Assembly: GCF_004348545.1 (NCBI RefSeq)
Contig: NZ_SMKL01000025.1
Location: 1 to 64,000 of the forward strand
Source: Jiangella ureilytica
GTDB taxonomy: Bacteria; Actinomycetota; Actinomycetes; Jiangellales; Jiangellaceae
Direction of reading: 5' to 3'
Length of the DNA stretch: 64,000 bases
Below the pieces are notes generated by a model, which worked only from the letters and a program-made list of their open reading frames with translations, had not been told where the DNA came from and did not search any database. How positions within the stretch are numbered: the first letter of the stretch is position 1; every line of letters starts with the position of its first letter. Below are positions 1 to 9,058 of the stretch, piece after piece. The translations under genes and the position numbers were made by a program.

Positions 1-80
1 GTGTGGCCGCCCGCACCAGCAACACCCCGGACAGCTCGACCGGCAACATCGGCTTCCGCTGCGCCGCGGACCTGCCATGA
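1..80 (+). CDS. Formylglycine-generating enzyme, C-terminal end (partial)
   Basis: This is only the last 25 codons of a gene that begins before the window, read from base 3 to a TGA at 78-80. The peptide contains VAARTSNTPDSSTGNIGFRC, which matches the conserved C-terminus of the FGE-sulfatase (SUMF1/EgtB-type) fold, where this stretch forms part of the core near the active site. Family members oxidise a sulfatase cysteine to formylglycine or act in related reactions. The active-site cysteines lie upstream and cannot be checked, so the exact subfamily is open. No sulfatase gene is present in the window. Confidence 0.8.
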   Translation, partial: VAARTSNTPDSSTGNIGFRCAADLP

Positions 81-139
81 GCTCGTCTCGTTTCCCCGGC
101 TCGGTGTACCGGCGCGGTGATGAGCCGCCCGAGATCCGA

Positions 140-742
140 TCACTCGGACGGCATCAGTCCGACGGCGGTCAACAGCGCGGGAACGACCACGAGCACCAGG
201 CCCAGCAGCAGCGGTGCGCCGAGCACGCCGAGGACCGCTAGACGTGCCGGCATCCGGTGCCGCCGCGAGTACGAGACCGCGAGGACGCCGAAGCCGCCCG
301 CCGCCAGCAGGAAGAACATGACGTACGCGATGCCGGCGAGATCGATGTCGTCGACGGAGCCGGTGAGGCCTGCGGCCATCCCGATCGCTTGTGCCACGCT
401 GCCCAAGGCATAGACGGTCAGTGTCGCGAAGGCGCCCCAGATGACCACGGTGATGGCGCTGGGCCGGATGTGGCGGGACGGTCTCGCGATGGAGAGCAGC
501 GCGACCACGGCTCCGATCGCCTTGAGGATGGTCACCAGCCAGTTCATGACAGTGAACGCGGAGGCATGGTCGGCGTAGCGTCCGTCGCTGAAGTGGTCGC
601 TGAACTCGAAGACGATGTTGACCACCGCGAACCCGACGCAACCCAGGGCGACCAGAACACCGATCGCGGTGACGGCCGAACTGGGCCGGCCGGCGCGCCG
701 AGTACGACCTGGAGCCGAAGGTGCCGCCACGTTCATGCCCAC
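140..742 (-). CDS. Small multi-pass membrane protein of unknown function
   Basis: Product of about 200 residues. A short basic N-terminus (residues 1-24, rich in Arg and Pro) is followed by four or five hydrophobic segments: roughly 25-45, 65-85, 98-120, 133-153 and 170-192. A charged loop DHFSDGRYADH sits after the first segment and is probably extracytoplasmic. The GTG at 742 and an ATG at 736 are both possible starts, and neither has a strong ribosome site. I do not recognise the family. The gene stands alone, divergent from the remnant and the dehydrogenase to its right. Confidence 0.6.
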   Translation of the reverse strand: MGMNVAAPSAPGRTRRAGRPSSAVTAIGVLVALGCVGFAVVNIVFEFSDHFSDGRYADHASAFTVMNWLVTILKAIGAVVALLSIARPSRHIRPSAITVVIWGAFATLTVYALGSVAQAIGMAAGLTGSVDDIDLAGIAYVMFFLLAAGGFGVLAVSYSRRHRMPARLAVLGVLGAPLLLGLVLVVVPALLTAVGLMPSE

Positions 743-949
743 CGCCCACGCGTCGACGCCGGACGTGCCGCGGTCCGGATGCCGCGCCGCTCGCCCGCGC
801 GGAGGTTGCGCGAGATCATGTCGCTACCTTTCGTCTCGGCGTCCGTGGCGCTCGCCATCGACGTCTTTCCGGTTCAGCGGCTCACGACGGTCGCGTATTC
901 CGCGTGCGAAGTCGGCACTCGAGAGGCCGGAGGGCCGACCGGGCCAGGT

Positions 950-1175
950 CAGGTCCGCCGACGTCGGCGCCCTCGGTGGGGAAGCCCTCCTGGGAGGTCG
1001 AGGTAGACGAGCCGGGTGGTGGTGGCCGGTCGGCGGGGGTCGGCGAGCACGAGGGAGTAGAGCGCACGCCCGCGCCGGCCGTCGCGGACCCACGCGGGTG
1101 CGTCGGTCGTCGAGCACCTGCTGGATCGCCGGCCGCACCCCGCCAGCAGGGCCACCTCCGCGCGGCGCAATCCCT
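950..1175 (-). pseudogene. Decayed MmyB-like helix-turn-helix regulator
   Basis: Three fragments of the XRE/MmyB-like regulator family are recognisable on the minus strand. First comes GLRRAEVALLAG (normally followed by a helix-turn-helix and about 50 more residues). Next is VRPAIQQVLDD in a different frame, then TDAPAWVRDGRRGRALYS and LVLADPRRPATTTRLVYLD back in the first frame. In intact genes these pieces are separated by the second half of the DNA-binding domain and are all in one frame. Here an internal deletion joins LLAG directly to VRPAI, two frame changes follow, and residues between DGRR and RALYS are also missing. No start or C-terminus is left, so this is a remnant and not a working gene. 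Confidence 0.65.
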
Positions 1176-1280
1176 TGACACTCGGCGGTTGCCGGGTGGG
1201 CGGGCAGGAAGGGAGGTACTGGCGGTGCCGGGCACCGCAGGCTCGCCCCCGAACGGGCCCGAGTGGCGTTGACTGGGTGC

Positions 1281-2330
1281 ATGCGAGCCACCTACCTGTT
1301 CGGCGCGGGCGACATCCGCGTGATCGACGTCCCCGACCCCATGGTCCAGCTGCCGACCGACGCGCTCGTGCGCGTGGTCCGGGCGTGCGTGTGCGGCAGT
1401 GACCTGCACCCGTACCACTCGAGGCCGGCATCCGAGAACGGCGCGTCGATCGGTCACGAGTTCGTCGGCGTGGTCGAGGAGGTGGGTGCCGAGGTCACGA
1501 CGCTGAGCGCCGGCGACTTCGTCATCGCTCCCTTCGCCGTCTCGTGCGGGTGGTGTGAGTTCTGCCGGGCCGGCCTGCAGACCTCGTGCGTGAACGGCGG
1601 GTTCTGGAACGACCGGAAGCTCGGGACGGGCGGCGGGCAGGCTGAGGCGGTCCGCGTCCCGCTCGCCGACGGCACCCTCGTCGCAGTCCCAGGCGTCGAC
1701 GCCGGCACCGACGAGACCCGGCTGGCGAGCCTGCTCACGCTCTCCGACGTGTACGGCACCGGCTGGCACGCCGCCCTCCGCGGCGGCGTGGGCGCGGGCA
1801 GCACCGTCACCGTCATCGGCGACGGCGCCGTCGGGCTGCTCGCCGTCCTGTCGGCCGCCCGGCTCGGCGCCGAGCGGATCGTGCTGATGGGCCGCCACCA
1901 CGTGCGCACCGACCTCGGCCGGGAGTTCGGCGCCACCGACGTCGTCGCCGAGCGCGGTGAGGAGGGCATCGCCGCCGTACGAGAGCTGACCGACGGCGGC
2001 AGCCCGATCGTGCTCGAGGCGGTCGGTCACCTGCCGGCCTACGAGCAGGCCGTCGGGGTGGTCCGCCCCGGCGGGGTCATCAGCCGCGTCGGCGTCCCGC
2101 AGTACGCGGACGCACCGGTCGGGTTCGGCAGCCTCTTCGGCCCCAACATCACCCTGACCGGCGGCCCCGCCCCCGCCCGCGCGTACATCGAGCGGCTGCT
2201 GCCCGACGTTCTCGACGGCACCGTGAACCCCGGTCGCGTCTTCGACGCCGTCGCCGACCTGGAGGACGTAGCGAAGGCCTACGCCGCGATGGACGAGCGC
2301 AGCGCTCTCAAGGTGATGATCCGGCCATGA
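1281..2330 (+). CDS. Zinc-dependent alcohol dehydrogenase (MDR family)
   Basis: 349-residue medium-chain dehydrogenase/reductase. Catalytic zinc ligands are visible as C38 in CVCGSDLH and H59-E60 in GHEFVG. The structural zinc loop has cysteines at 89, 92, 95 and 103 (CGWCEFCRAG then C). A Rossmann motif GDGAVGLLAV marks the NAD(P) domain. The substrate cannot be read from the sequence; such enzymes oxidise alcohols or polyols. I chose the ATG at 1281, which begins MRATYLFGAGDIRV as in relatives, over the in-frame GTG at 1263. It lies 280 bases before the LacI gene on the same strand and is not obviously in its operon. Confidence 0.88.
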   Translation: MRATYLFGAGDIRVIDVPDPMVQLPTDALVRVVRACVCGSDLHPYHSRPASENGASIGHEFVGVVEEVGAEVTTLSAGDFVIAPFAVSCGWCEFCRAGLQTSCVNGGFWNDRKLGTGGGQAEAVRVPLADGTLVAVPGVDAGTDETRLASLLTLSDVYGTGWHAALRGGVGAGSTVTVIGDGAVGLLAVLSAARLGAERIVLMGRHHVRTDLGREFGATDVVAERGEEGIAAVRELTDGGSPIVLEAVGHLPAYEQAVGVVRPGGVISRVGVPQYADAPVGFGSLFGPNITLTGGPAPARAYIERLLPDVLDGTVNPGRVFDAVADLEDVAKAYAAMDERSALKVMIRP

Positions 2331-2564
2331 GCGTCTCCTGCCCGCCGGGACGCAGGCCCTGTGCGGGACCACGAGCGGGGCCGGGTGCACGGCGAGTCCG
2401 ACGTGGACGTACCGACGCCGTGAGCCATCGCGGTCGTGACGGCTGCGAGGCCTGTGTCCCTGACCTGCGGAAACGCAGTGGCAGTGGCGCTTTCGCCTGT
2501 CCGGGTCCCCGGCTGTTCTCGACGGCCGCCCCGGCACTCACCACGACGTGGCTCGAGCACGTCG

Positions 2565-2602
2565 CAGACGACACGACGACGTCTGAGGAGGGTGGGTATC
2601 CT
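2565..2602 (+). promoter_or_regulatory. Promoter and inverted repeat ahead of the LacI gene
   Basis: A good -10 box TATCCT (2597-2602) ends 8 bases before the LacI ATG at 2611, so the message is probably leaderless. An inverted repeat CAGACG (2565-2570) and CGTCTG (2580-2585) lies in the -35 to spacer region and could be an autoregulatory operator. The only GA-rich tract (gaggaggg) is about 18 bases before the ATG, too far to be a ribosome site. Confidence 0.35.
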
Positions 2603-2610
2603 CGGGCGAC

Positions 2611-3627
2611 ATGGCCAGGTCGTCGACGAGAGCGCCGTCCATCACCGATGTGGCGCGGCTGGCCGGTGTGTCCGTTCCGACGGTGTCGCGGGTGTTGACG
2701 GGTTCGGTGCCGGTGAGCCCGGAGCGCACCGATCGGGTCATGGCGGCCATCCGCGAGCTGGGCTACCGGCCGAACGGCGCGGCCCGGGCGCTGGTGACGG
2801 GGCGGCAGTCGGTCATCGCGGTCCTCGCCAGCAACACCACGCGCTACGGCTACGCGACCACGCTGCAGGGCATCGAAGAGGCGGCCCGGCTGGCCGGCTT
2901 CATCGTCATGATCACCGTCATCGAGACCGAGGAGCCGCGCGCGGTCCAGGCCGCCGTCGACCTCGCGCTGAGCCATCCGGTCGCCGGTGTCGTCGTGCTG
3001 AAGTTCGACCCGCCCGGTGCCGCGGCGCTGCATCAACTGCCCGACGGCCTGCCGGTCGTGGCCGCGTCGGGCGGGCGCGGTGACGGTGTGCCGCACGCGG
3101 TCCTCGACGACACCGCCGGAGCCATGGCGGCCACCGACTACCTGCTCGGGCTCGGGCACCGGACCGTGCACTACGTCGCGGTGCCGACCTCGGGTCGCCG
3201 CGCCGGCCGGGCCACGGGCTGGAAGCGCGCACTGACGAGGGCCGGCGTCGAGGTGCCGCCGGTCCTCGACGCCGGCTGGGAGCCGGAGCGCGCCTACGAG
3301 ATCGGCCGCGGGCTCGCCGGGCGCGACGACGTCACCGCCGTGCTGTGCGGCAACGACGAGCTCGCCATGGGCCTGATGCGCGGCCTGCACGAGGCCGGTC
3401 GCGCGGTGCCCGGCGACATCAGCGTGGTCGGTTTCGACGGCCATCCGATGGGACGGTTCTGGACGCCGGCGCTCACCACCGTCGAGCAGGACTTCGCCGA
3501 TCTCGGGCGGCGGTCGTTCGCCCTGCTCGGGGGGCTGCTCGGCACCGGTCAGACCGCCAAGACGTCGTCGACGGCGGCCCGGCTGGTGATCCGCGAGAGC
3601 AGCGGCCCGCCGCCGTCGGCGCGCTAG
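2611..3627 (+). CDS. LacI-family transcriptional repressor
   Basis: 338 residues. The N-terminal helix-turn-helix and hinge are typical: ITDVARLAGVSVPTVSRVL at about 10-28, then the hinge-helix region RPNGAARAL. The rest is a periplasmic-binding-protein-like sugar sensor (about 65-330). It lies directly upstream of and codirectional with the GH36, ABC importer and glycosidase genes. The 100-base gap before GH36 contains two LacI-type palindromes with central CG. It is therefore very likely the local repressor of that operon, released by an oligosaccharide or monosaccharide ligand. The ligand identity is inference only. Confidence 0.92.
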   Translation: MARSSTRAPSITDVARLAGVSVPTVSRVLTGSVPVSPERTDRVMAAIRELGYRPNGAARALVTGRQSVIAVLASNTTRYGYATTLQGIEEAARLAGFIVMITVIETEEPRAVQAAVDLALSHPVAGVVVLKFDPPGAAALHQLPDGLPVVAASGGRGDGVPHAVLDDTAGAMAATDYLLGLGHRTVHYVAVPTSGRRAGRATGWKRALTRAGVEVPPVLDAGWEPERAYEIGRGLAGRDDVTAVLCGNDELAMGLMRGLHEAGRAVPGDISVVGFDGHPMGRFWTPALTTVEQDFADLGRRSFALLGGLLGTGQTAKTSSTAARLVIRESSGPPPSAR

Positions 3628-3657
3628 TCCCTATCGGCGCCGGTCCGGAATCGACTC

Positions 3658-3717
3658 TTGACTCCCATTCTGAAAACGTTATCATCGGCGGAACGCCTCG
3701 ACCTGTGAGCGTTAACA
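3658..3717 (+). promoter_or_regulatory. Promoter with two LacI-type operators ahead of the sugar operon
   Basis: A -35 TTGACT (3658-3663) and a -10 TATCAT (3680-3685) are 16 bases apart. The palindrome TGAAAACGTTATCA (3671-3684, 12 of 14 positions symmetric, central CG) covers the -10 box. A second site TGTGAGCGTTAACA (3704-3717) has the same central CG and shares CGTTA.CA. The two centres are 33 bases apart, about three helical turns, so two repressor dimers could sit on one face of the DNA. These are the expected targets of the LacI protein encoded just upstream. Confidence 0.7.
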
Positions 3718-3739
3718 GCACCGAGGAAGGCCGATGCCG

Positions 3740-5863
3740 ATGACGTCGCAGCCCGCCCGCATCGTGTGGGGTCACGACGCCCTGACCGTCGAGCTGATCA
3801 CCGGCAACGGCGGCCCGGTCCGGCTCAACCGGATCGCGGCCGTGCCGGTCCGGCCGGCACGCGCTGACGAGGAATCGACCCGCGACCGGGCCGGGCAGCC
3901 GCTCGTCGAGCTGCTCGTCGCGGGTGACGGAAGCGTGTGGTCGGGCCCGCGGCAGATCGAGAGCATCGCCGGCGCGCGGCTGCGGTACTCCGGACACCGG
4001 ACCTCGCGCGAGGACGGGTGGATCCGGCTCGAGATCGACCAGTTCGACGACGAAGCCGGGCTGCTGGTGACCTCGGTGCTGCGCTCGCCGCTGGCCGTGG
4101 CCGCTCTTCAGGCCGAGACGACGGTCCTGGTCAGTGGGTCCGAACCGGTCACCCTGCACGCCGTGAGCTCGCTCGCGACCGGAGCGTTCCGGCCCGGCGG
4201 CGGCGCCGACGGCATCGACGTCGTCTGGGCCGAGAACGACTGGCTGGCCGAAGGCCGGTGGCAGCGGCGGCCGCTGCGGGAGCACCGGCTGCCCGACATC
4301 GACCTGTCGACGCACGGCAAGAACCCGCGCGGCGCCCTGGTGCTCGCCAGCCACGGATCGTGGTCGTCGGGGGAGTACCTGCCCGCCGGCGCGCTCGTCG
4401 ACACCGCGACGGGGACGGCATGGGCGTTCCAGGTCGAGCACAACGGCGCCTGGCGCTGGGAGGTGGGCGAGCGGCTCGACGGGGTCTACCTCGCGTTACA
4501 CGGGCCGGGCGACGCCGACCACCAGTGGCGGCACACGCTCGAGCCCGGCCAGGAGTTCACCAGCGTCCCGGCCGCGCTGGCCGTCGGCGACGGCGGGCTG
4601 GAGGCGGCGATGGCCGCGCTGACGGCGTACCGGCGGGCGCTCGTCCGGCCGCATCCGGACCGCGAGGCGCTTCCCGTGGTCTTCAACGACTACATGAACA
4701 CGCTCGACGGCGACCCCACCACCCAGCGGCTGCTGCCGCTGGTCGACGCCGCGGCGCGGGCGGGTGCGGAGTACTTCTGCATCGACGCCGGCTGGTACGA
4801 CGAGGACGGCACCTGGTGGGACAGCGTCGGCGCCTGGGAGCCGTCGACCACCCGGTTCCCGGACGGCCTGGGCGAAGTCGTCGACGCGATCCGCGCCGCC
4901 GGCATGCGGCCGGGCCTGTGGCTGGAGCCCGAGGTCGTGGGCGTGCGCAGCCCGCTCGCGGACAGCCTGCCGCCGGACGCGTTCTTCCAGCGCGACGGCC
5001 GCCGGCAGGCCGAGAACGGCCGGTACCACCTCGATCTGCGCCACCCGGCCGCCGTCGCGCACCTCGACGCCACCGTCGACCGGCTGGTCGAGGAGTTCGG
5101 CATCCGCTTCTTCAAGCTGGACTACAACATCAACCCCGGCGCCGGCACCGATGCCAAGGCCGACGCGCCCGGCGCCGGGCTGCTCGCCCACAACCGGGCC
5201 CACCTGCGCTGGCTCGAGGGCGTGCTGGACCGCCATCCCGACCTCGTGCTGGAGAACTGCGGGTCCGGCGGCATGCGCATCGACTACGCGCTGCTCGCCC
5301 GGCTGCAGTTGCAGTCGACCAGCGACCAGCAGAACCCGCTGCTCTACCCGCCGATCGCCGCGGCGGCGCCGATGGCCGTGCTGCCCGAGCAGTCGGCGAG
5401 CTGGGCGTACCCGCAGCCGGAGATGACGGACGAGGAGATCGCGTTCACCGTCACGACCGGCCTCCTCGGCCGGCTCTACCTCTCCGGCCACCTGAACCGG
5501 ATGACGGCGGAGCAGTTCTCGCTGGTCCGCGACGGGGTCGAGGCGCACCGGGCGATCCGCGCCCACCTGGCCCGGGCGATCCCGTTCTGGCCGCTGGGCC
5601 TGCCCGGCTGGACCGACGGGTGGATCGCCCTCGGCCTGCGCACCGGCGACGCGAGCGTCCTGGCCGTGTGGCGGCGGCCGGGCGCGGACGCCGCCGTCGA
5701 CCTCCCGCTGCCGCACCTGCGCGGCAGCACACCCGGGATGGACGTGCTGTACCCGCGGCGGCTGCCCGCCTGGCCGCACGCGTGGGACGCCGAGGCCGGC
5801 GTCCTGCGCCTCGACGGCGGGCCGGCCCCGGCCGCCCGCGTGTACCGACTGCGCCACACCTGA
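3740..5863 (+). CDS. Alpha-galactosidase-like glycoside hydrolase, family GH36
   Basis: 707 residues with no signal peptide, so it acts in the cytoplasm on imported sugars. GH36 features: an N-terminal beta-supersandwich (to about 300), then the TIM barrel with CIDAGWYDEDG and RPGLWLEPEVVG. The nucleophile motif is FKLDYN (Asp461) and the acid/base region is ENCGSGGMRIDY followed by STSDQQ (Asp529). Family members release terminal alpha-galactose from raffinose-type or galactomannan oligosaccharides; some act on N-acetylgalactosamine. The ATG at 3740 lies 9 bases after gaggaagg and fits better than the ATG at 3734, only 3 bases after it. First gene of the LacI-controlled operon. Confidence 0.85.
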   Translation: MTSQPARIVWGHDALTVELITGNGGPVRLNRIAAVPVRPARADEESTRDRAGQPLVELLVAGDGSVWSGPRQIESIAGARLRYSGHRTSREDGWIRLEIDQFDDEAGLLVTSVLRSPLAVAALQAETTVLVSGSEPVTLHAVSSLATGAFRPGGGADGIDVVWAENDWLAEGRWQRRPLREHRLPDIDLSTHGKNPRGALVLASHGSWSSGEYLPAGALVDTATGTAWAFQVEHNGAWRWEVGERLDGVYLALHGPGDADHQWRHTLEPGQEFTSVPAALAVGDGGLEAAMAALTAYRRALVRPHPDREALPVVFNDYMNTLDGDPTTQRLLPLVDAAARAGAEYFCIDAGWYDEDGTWWDSVGAWEPSTTRFPDGLGEVVDAIRAAGMRPGLWLEPEVVGVRSPLADSLPPDAFFQRDGRRQAENGRYHLDLRHPAAVAHLDATVDRLVEEFGIRFFKLDYNINPGAGTDAKADAPGAGLLAHNRAHLRWLEGVLDRHPDLVLENCGSGGMRIDYALLARLQLQSTSDQQNPLLYPPIAAAAPMAVLPEQSASWAYPQPEMTDEEIAFTVTTGLLGRLYLSGHLNRMTAEQFSLVRDGVEAHRAIRAHLARAIPFWPLGLPGWTDGWIALGLRTGDASVLAVWRRPGADAAVDLPLPHLRGSTPGMDVLYPRRLPAWPHAWDAEAGVLRLDGGPAPAARVYRLRHT

Positions 5864-5906
5864 CCGACCCGAAACCGACCCCGTACCGAGGACGAGGAGA
5901 GGCTCG

Positions 5907-7253
5907 ATGAAGAGATCCCTGACACTCGTGGCGGCGCTGGCCGCCGTCACCCTGACCGCCGCCGCCTGCAGCGATCCCGCGTCCGGCCCGTCCGGCGACA
6001 GCGGGAACGGCGACGACGGTGGCGGCGAGACCGCCGGCGGCGACGCCGCGTGGCCGGACCCGACCGGCGACCTCGACGGCGTCGAGCTGACCATCTGGGC
6101 GGCACAGAACAGCACCACCGTCCCGGAGCAGGTCGTGGCGGCGTTCGAGGAGGAGACCGGTGCCTCGGTCGAGGTCGTCACCATCCCCGACCCGTACGAG
6201 CAGGGCATCCAGACCCGCGTCGCCACGGGCGACATGCCGGACCTGGCGTTCTGGCAGCCGACGGCGTCGATGCTCACCGCCATCAACGCACGCACCAACC
6301 TGCAGCCGCTGGACGACGCGCCGTGGATCGAGGAGCTCGAGCCGGAGCTGCGGGACATGACCGGCATCCTCGACGACACCCGCTACGCCGCGCTGATCAC
6401 CAGCCCGGCGGTCGAGGGCGTCTACTACAACAAGCAGGTCTTCGAGGCCAACGGGATCACCGAGACCCCCACCGACTTCGCCGAGATGGTCGACGTCGCC
6501 CGCCAGCTCGACGCGGCCGGCGTCACCCCCTTCTTCGAGATGGGCGCCGACCGCTGGGCCACCCAGTGGTGGGTGCAGGTGCAGCTGGCCGACGCGGCCG
6601 CCGACGGGTTCTGGGACCGTGTCAACGCCGGCGAGGAGACGTTCGAGAGCCCGGTCGTCGTCGACGCCATCACGACGTACCAGGGCCTGGTCGAGGAGGG
6701 CCTGTTCAACGACGACATCGTCACGGCCACGTTCGAGGACCAGGGCGACGCACTGCTGGCCGGCGACGCCGCGATGGTCGTCCAGGTCAACTCGTTCTTC
6801 GGCCAGCTCCAGGCCAAGGCCGACACCGCGACGCTGGACGAGACCATCGGGTTCTTCCCGATCTCGCCGTCGGGCAACGTCGGCACGTTCATCCCGGACC
6901 AGAGCAACGCCCTGGTCGCGTTCCGCACGGGCGACGCCGAGCGCGAGGCCGCGGCCCGGCAGCTGCTCGCGTACTGGATGGGCCCGGGCTACGAGGACTT
7001 CGTGGCCGACCGTCAGACGGTCTCGCTGAAGTCCGACGTGCCCAGCCCCAACGGCGTGCCGCAGGCGCTGCTGGACGTGCACGCGTCGCTGGCCGACTCC
7101 GTGGGCTCCATGCAGGCGCTCGCCGTCGCCAATCCGGACCTCTACCTCAACCTGGCCGACATGCTGGCCGGAACGATGACCCCCGAGCAGGTCGCGACGG
7201 CCACGCAGGACCAGTTCGAGCAGCTGGCCCAGGCGGCCGGCGTCGGGGGATGA
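5907..7253 (+). CDS. ABC sugar transporter, substrate-binding lipoprotein
   Basis: 448 residues. Lipoprotein signal peptide with lipobox LTAAAC (lipidated Cys21), then a Gly/Asp-rich tether to about residue 48. The body is an extracellular solute-binding protein of the MalE/UgpB type: LTIWAAQNSTTVPEQVV, the ligand-loop PAVEGVYYNKQVFE and a C-terminal helical lobe. It captures the oligosaccharide outside the cell and hands it to the two permeases that follow. A strong ribosome site (gaggagagg) precedes the ATG. Sugar specificity cannot be read directly; the neighbouring GH36 suggests an alpha-galactoside. Confidence 0.9.
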   Translation: MKRSLTLVAALAAVTLTAAACSDPASGPSGDSGNGDDGGGETAGGDAAWPDPTGDLDGVELTIWAAQNSTTVPEQVVAAFEEETGASVEVVTIPDPYEQGIQTRVATGDMPDLAFWQPTASMLTAINARTNLQPLDDAPWIEELEPELRDMTGILDDTRYAALITSPAVEGVYYNKQVFEANGITETPTDFAEMVDVARQLDAAGVTPFFEMGADRWATQWWVQVQLADAAADGFWDRVNAGEETFESPVVVDAITTYQGLVEEGLFNDDIVTATFEDQGDALLAGDAAMVVQVNSFFGQLQAKADTATLDETIGFFPISPSGNVGTFIPDQSNALVAFRTGDAEREAAARQLLAYWMGPGYEDFVADRQTVSLKSDVPSPNGVPQALLDVHASLADSVGSMQALAVANPDLYLNLADMLAGTMTPEQVATATQDQFEQLAQAAGVGG

Positions 7254-7259
7254 CCGTCC

Positions 7260-8156
7260 ATGGCTCATGCTCCAGCGGCTGACCGGCGGCGGGAGCGGAC
7301 CACCCATCCCGGCTGGTTCCTGCTCCCGGCGCTGGTCGTGCTGGCCGTGTTCTTCGTCGTCCCGACGGTGTTCAACTTCGTCTACGCGTTCACGGACTGG
7401 TCGAGCTTCACGAGCGAGATCAATGCCGTCGGGTTCGACAACTTCACCGCCCTCGCCGAGAGCGGCACGCTGTTCTCGTCGCTGCGGATCACGCTCGTCT
7501 ACGCGGTGCTGGTGGCGATCTTCCAGAACGTGTTCGGACTGGCGCTGGCAGTGCTGCTGGAGCGGGACACCGCGCTGAACCGGATCGCCCGGGCGGCGTT
7601 CTTCATCCCGGTGCTGATGTCGGCGCTGGCGGTCGGCTACATCTTCCAGGCGCTGCTGAAGCCCGACGGGGCGCTCAACGACGTGCTCGGCTTCGTCGCC
7701 GGCCGCGACGTGGCGACGCCGTGGCTCGGCGACACCACCTGGACGATCGTCGTCGTCGCGCTGATCCACGCGTGGAAGTGGATGGGGCTGTCGATGCTCA
7801 TCTACCTGGCCGGGCTGAAGACGATGCCGGAGGACGTCCTCGAGGCCGCCCGCATGGACGGTGCCCCGGCGTGGAAGGCGTTCTGGACCATCCGCTTCCC
7901 GCTGCTGGCGCCGGCGGTGACGTTCAGCGTCGCGACCGCGCTGCTCGGGTCGATGAACGGCTTCGACATCGTTCAGGCGACGACGGAGGGCGGCCCCGCG
8001 CGGACCACGGAGATCCTCAACATCTTCATCTACCGCACCTTCGGCCAGGGGCTGTTCGCGCAGGCCACGACCATGAGCCTGGTGCTGTTCCTGATGGTCG
8101 CGCTGCTGGCGTTCCCGGTCATCAGAATGCTGCGCCGCCGGGAGGAGGTCCTGTGA
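7260..8156 (+). CDS. ABC sugar transporter permease, MalF type
   Basis: 298 residues with six predicted membrane helices. The first is near 20-42, after a cytoplasmic basic start (ADRRRERT). The conserved cytoplasmic EAA loop (VLEAARMDGAPAWKAFW, about 191-208) docks the ATPase. It begins 6 bases after the binding-protein stop and overlaps the next permease by 4 bases, so the three are one translational unit. It forms the membrane channel together with the next protein. Confidence 0.92.
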   Translation: MAHAPAADRRRERTTHPGWFLLPALVVLAVFFVVPTVFNFVYAFTDWSSFTSEINAVGFDNFTALAESGTLFSSLRITLVYAVLVAIFQNVFGLALAVLLERDTALNRIARAAFFIPVLMSALAVGYIFQALLKPDGALNDVLGFVAGRDVATPWLGDTTWTIVVVALIHAWKWMGLSMLIYLAGLKTMPEDVLEAARMDGAPAWKAFWTIRFPLLAPAVTFSVATALLGSMNGFDIVQATTEGGPARTTEILNIFIYRTFGQGLFAQATTMSLVLFLMVALLAFPVIRMLRRREEVL

Positions 8157-9010
8157 GCGGCGCGACGCTGCGCCGCCGGCCGCTGCGGGAGCGCTCGGCC
8201 TGGTCGCGGCTGCAGCCGCTGGTCACCGTCGTGCTGGTGACGGTTCTCGTCGGCATCCCGATGTGGCTGGTCGTCATGACGGCGGGGAAGTCGCAGGGCG
8301 AGGCGCTCAGCCCGAACCTCGCCCCGCCCACGGACTGGCAGCTGTGGGAGAACCTGCGCGAGGTCTGGGAGCGCGGCCGGATCCCGTCGGCGTTCGCGGG
8401 CAGCCTGCTGGTCATGGTGCCGGCGGTGGCCGGCGTGCTGGTCCTCGGCTCGATGGCGGCGTGGGTGCTGGCCCGGCGAACGGGCCGCGCGTACGCCGTC
8501 CTGTACGCGGCCGCCATCAGCGGCATCGTGCTGCCGCCCGCGGTGGTGACGATCGTGCTGCTGCTGCGCCAGCTCGGCCTGGCCGGCACGGCCGCCGGCA
8601 TGATCGGTGTCTACGCCGGCATCTACCTGTCCACGGTGATCTTCTTCGTCACCGGGTTCGTCCGCACCATCCCGCTCGAGCTGGAAGAGGCCGCCCGGGT
8701 CGACGGCGCCGGGCCGGTGAAGGTGTTCGTGCGGATCATCCTGCCGCTGCTCCGGCCGGTGCTGGCGACGGCGACGATCCTCATCTGCCTCTACGTGTGG
8801 AACGACGTGTTCTACGCGTTCTTCGTGCTCGGCGGCCGGCTCGACACGCTGCCGCTCAACCTGTTCCAGGTGGCCAGCGCCGGGCTCTACCTCAACAACT
8901 GGCACCTGATCTTCATGTACGTGGTCCTGATGAGCCTGCCGCTGCTCATCGTGTTCGTCGTGGCCCAGCGGAAGATCATCTCCGGCATCACCAGCGGCGC
9001 GGTCAAGTAA
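8153..9010 (+). CDS. ABC sugar transporter permease, MalG type
   Basis: 285 residues, starting at GTG 8153 inside the stop of the MalF-type gene (GTGA overlap). Six predicted helices and the EAA motif LEEAARVDGAGPVKVFVRI at about 177-195. It is the second half of the channel. No ABC ATPase gene follows or occurs elsewhere in the window. As known for many actinobacterial sugar importers, energy probably comes from a shared MsiK-type ATPase encoded elsewhere; that is inference. Confidence 0.92.
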   Translation: MSGATLRRRPLRERSAWSRLQPLVTVVLVTVLVGIPMWLVVMTAGKSQGEALSPNLAPPTDWQLWENLREVWERGRIPSAFAGSLLVMVPAVAGVLVLGSMAAWVLARRTGRAYAVLYAAAISGIVLPPAVVTIVLLLRQLGLAGTAAGMIGVYAGIYLSTVIFFVTGFVRTIPLELEEAARVDGAGPVKVFVRIILPLLRPVLATATILICLYVWNDVFYAFFVLGGRLDTLPLNLFQVASAGLYLNNWHLIFMYVVLMSLPLLIVFVVAQRKIISGITSGAVK

Positions 9011-9058
9011 CGCCCTCGCACCACCTCCGAACCATCGACGACGACGGAAAGAGGACTC

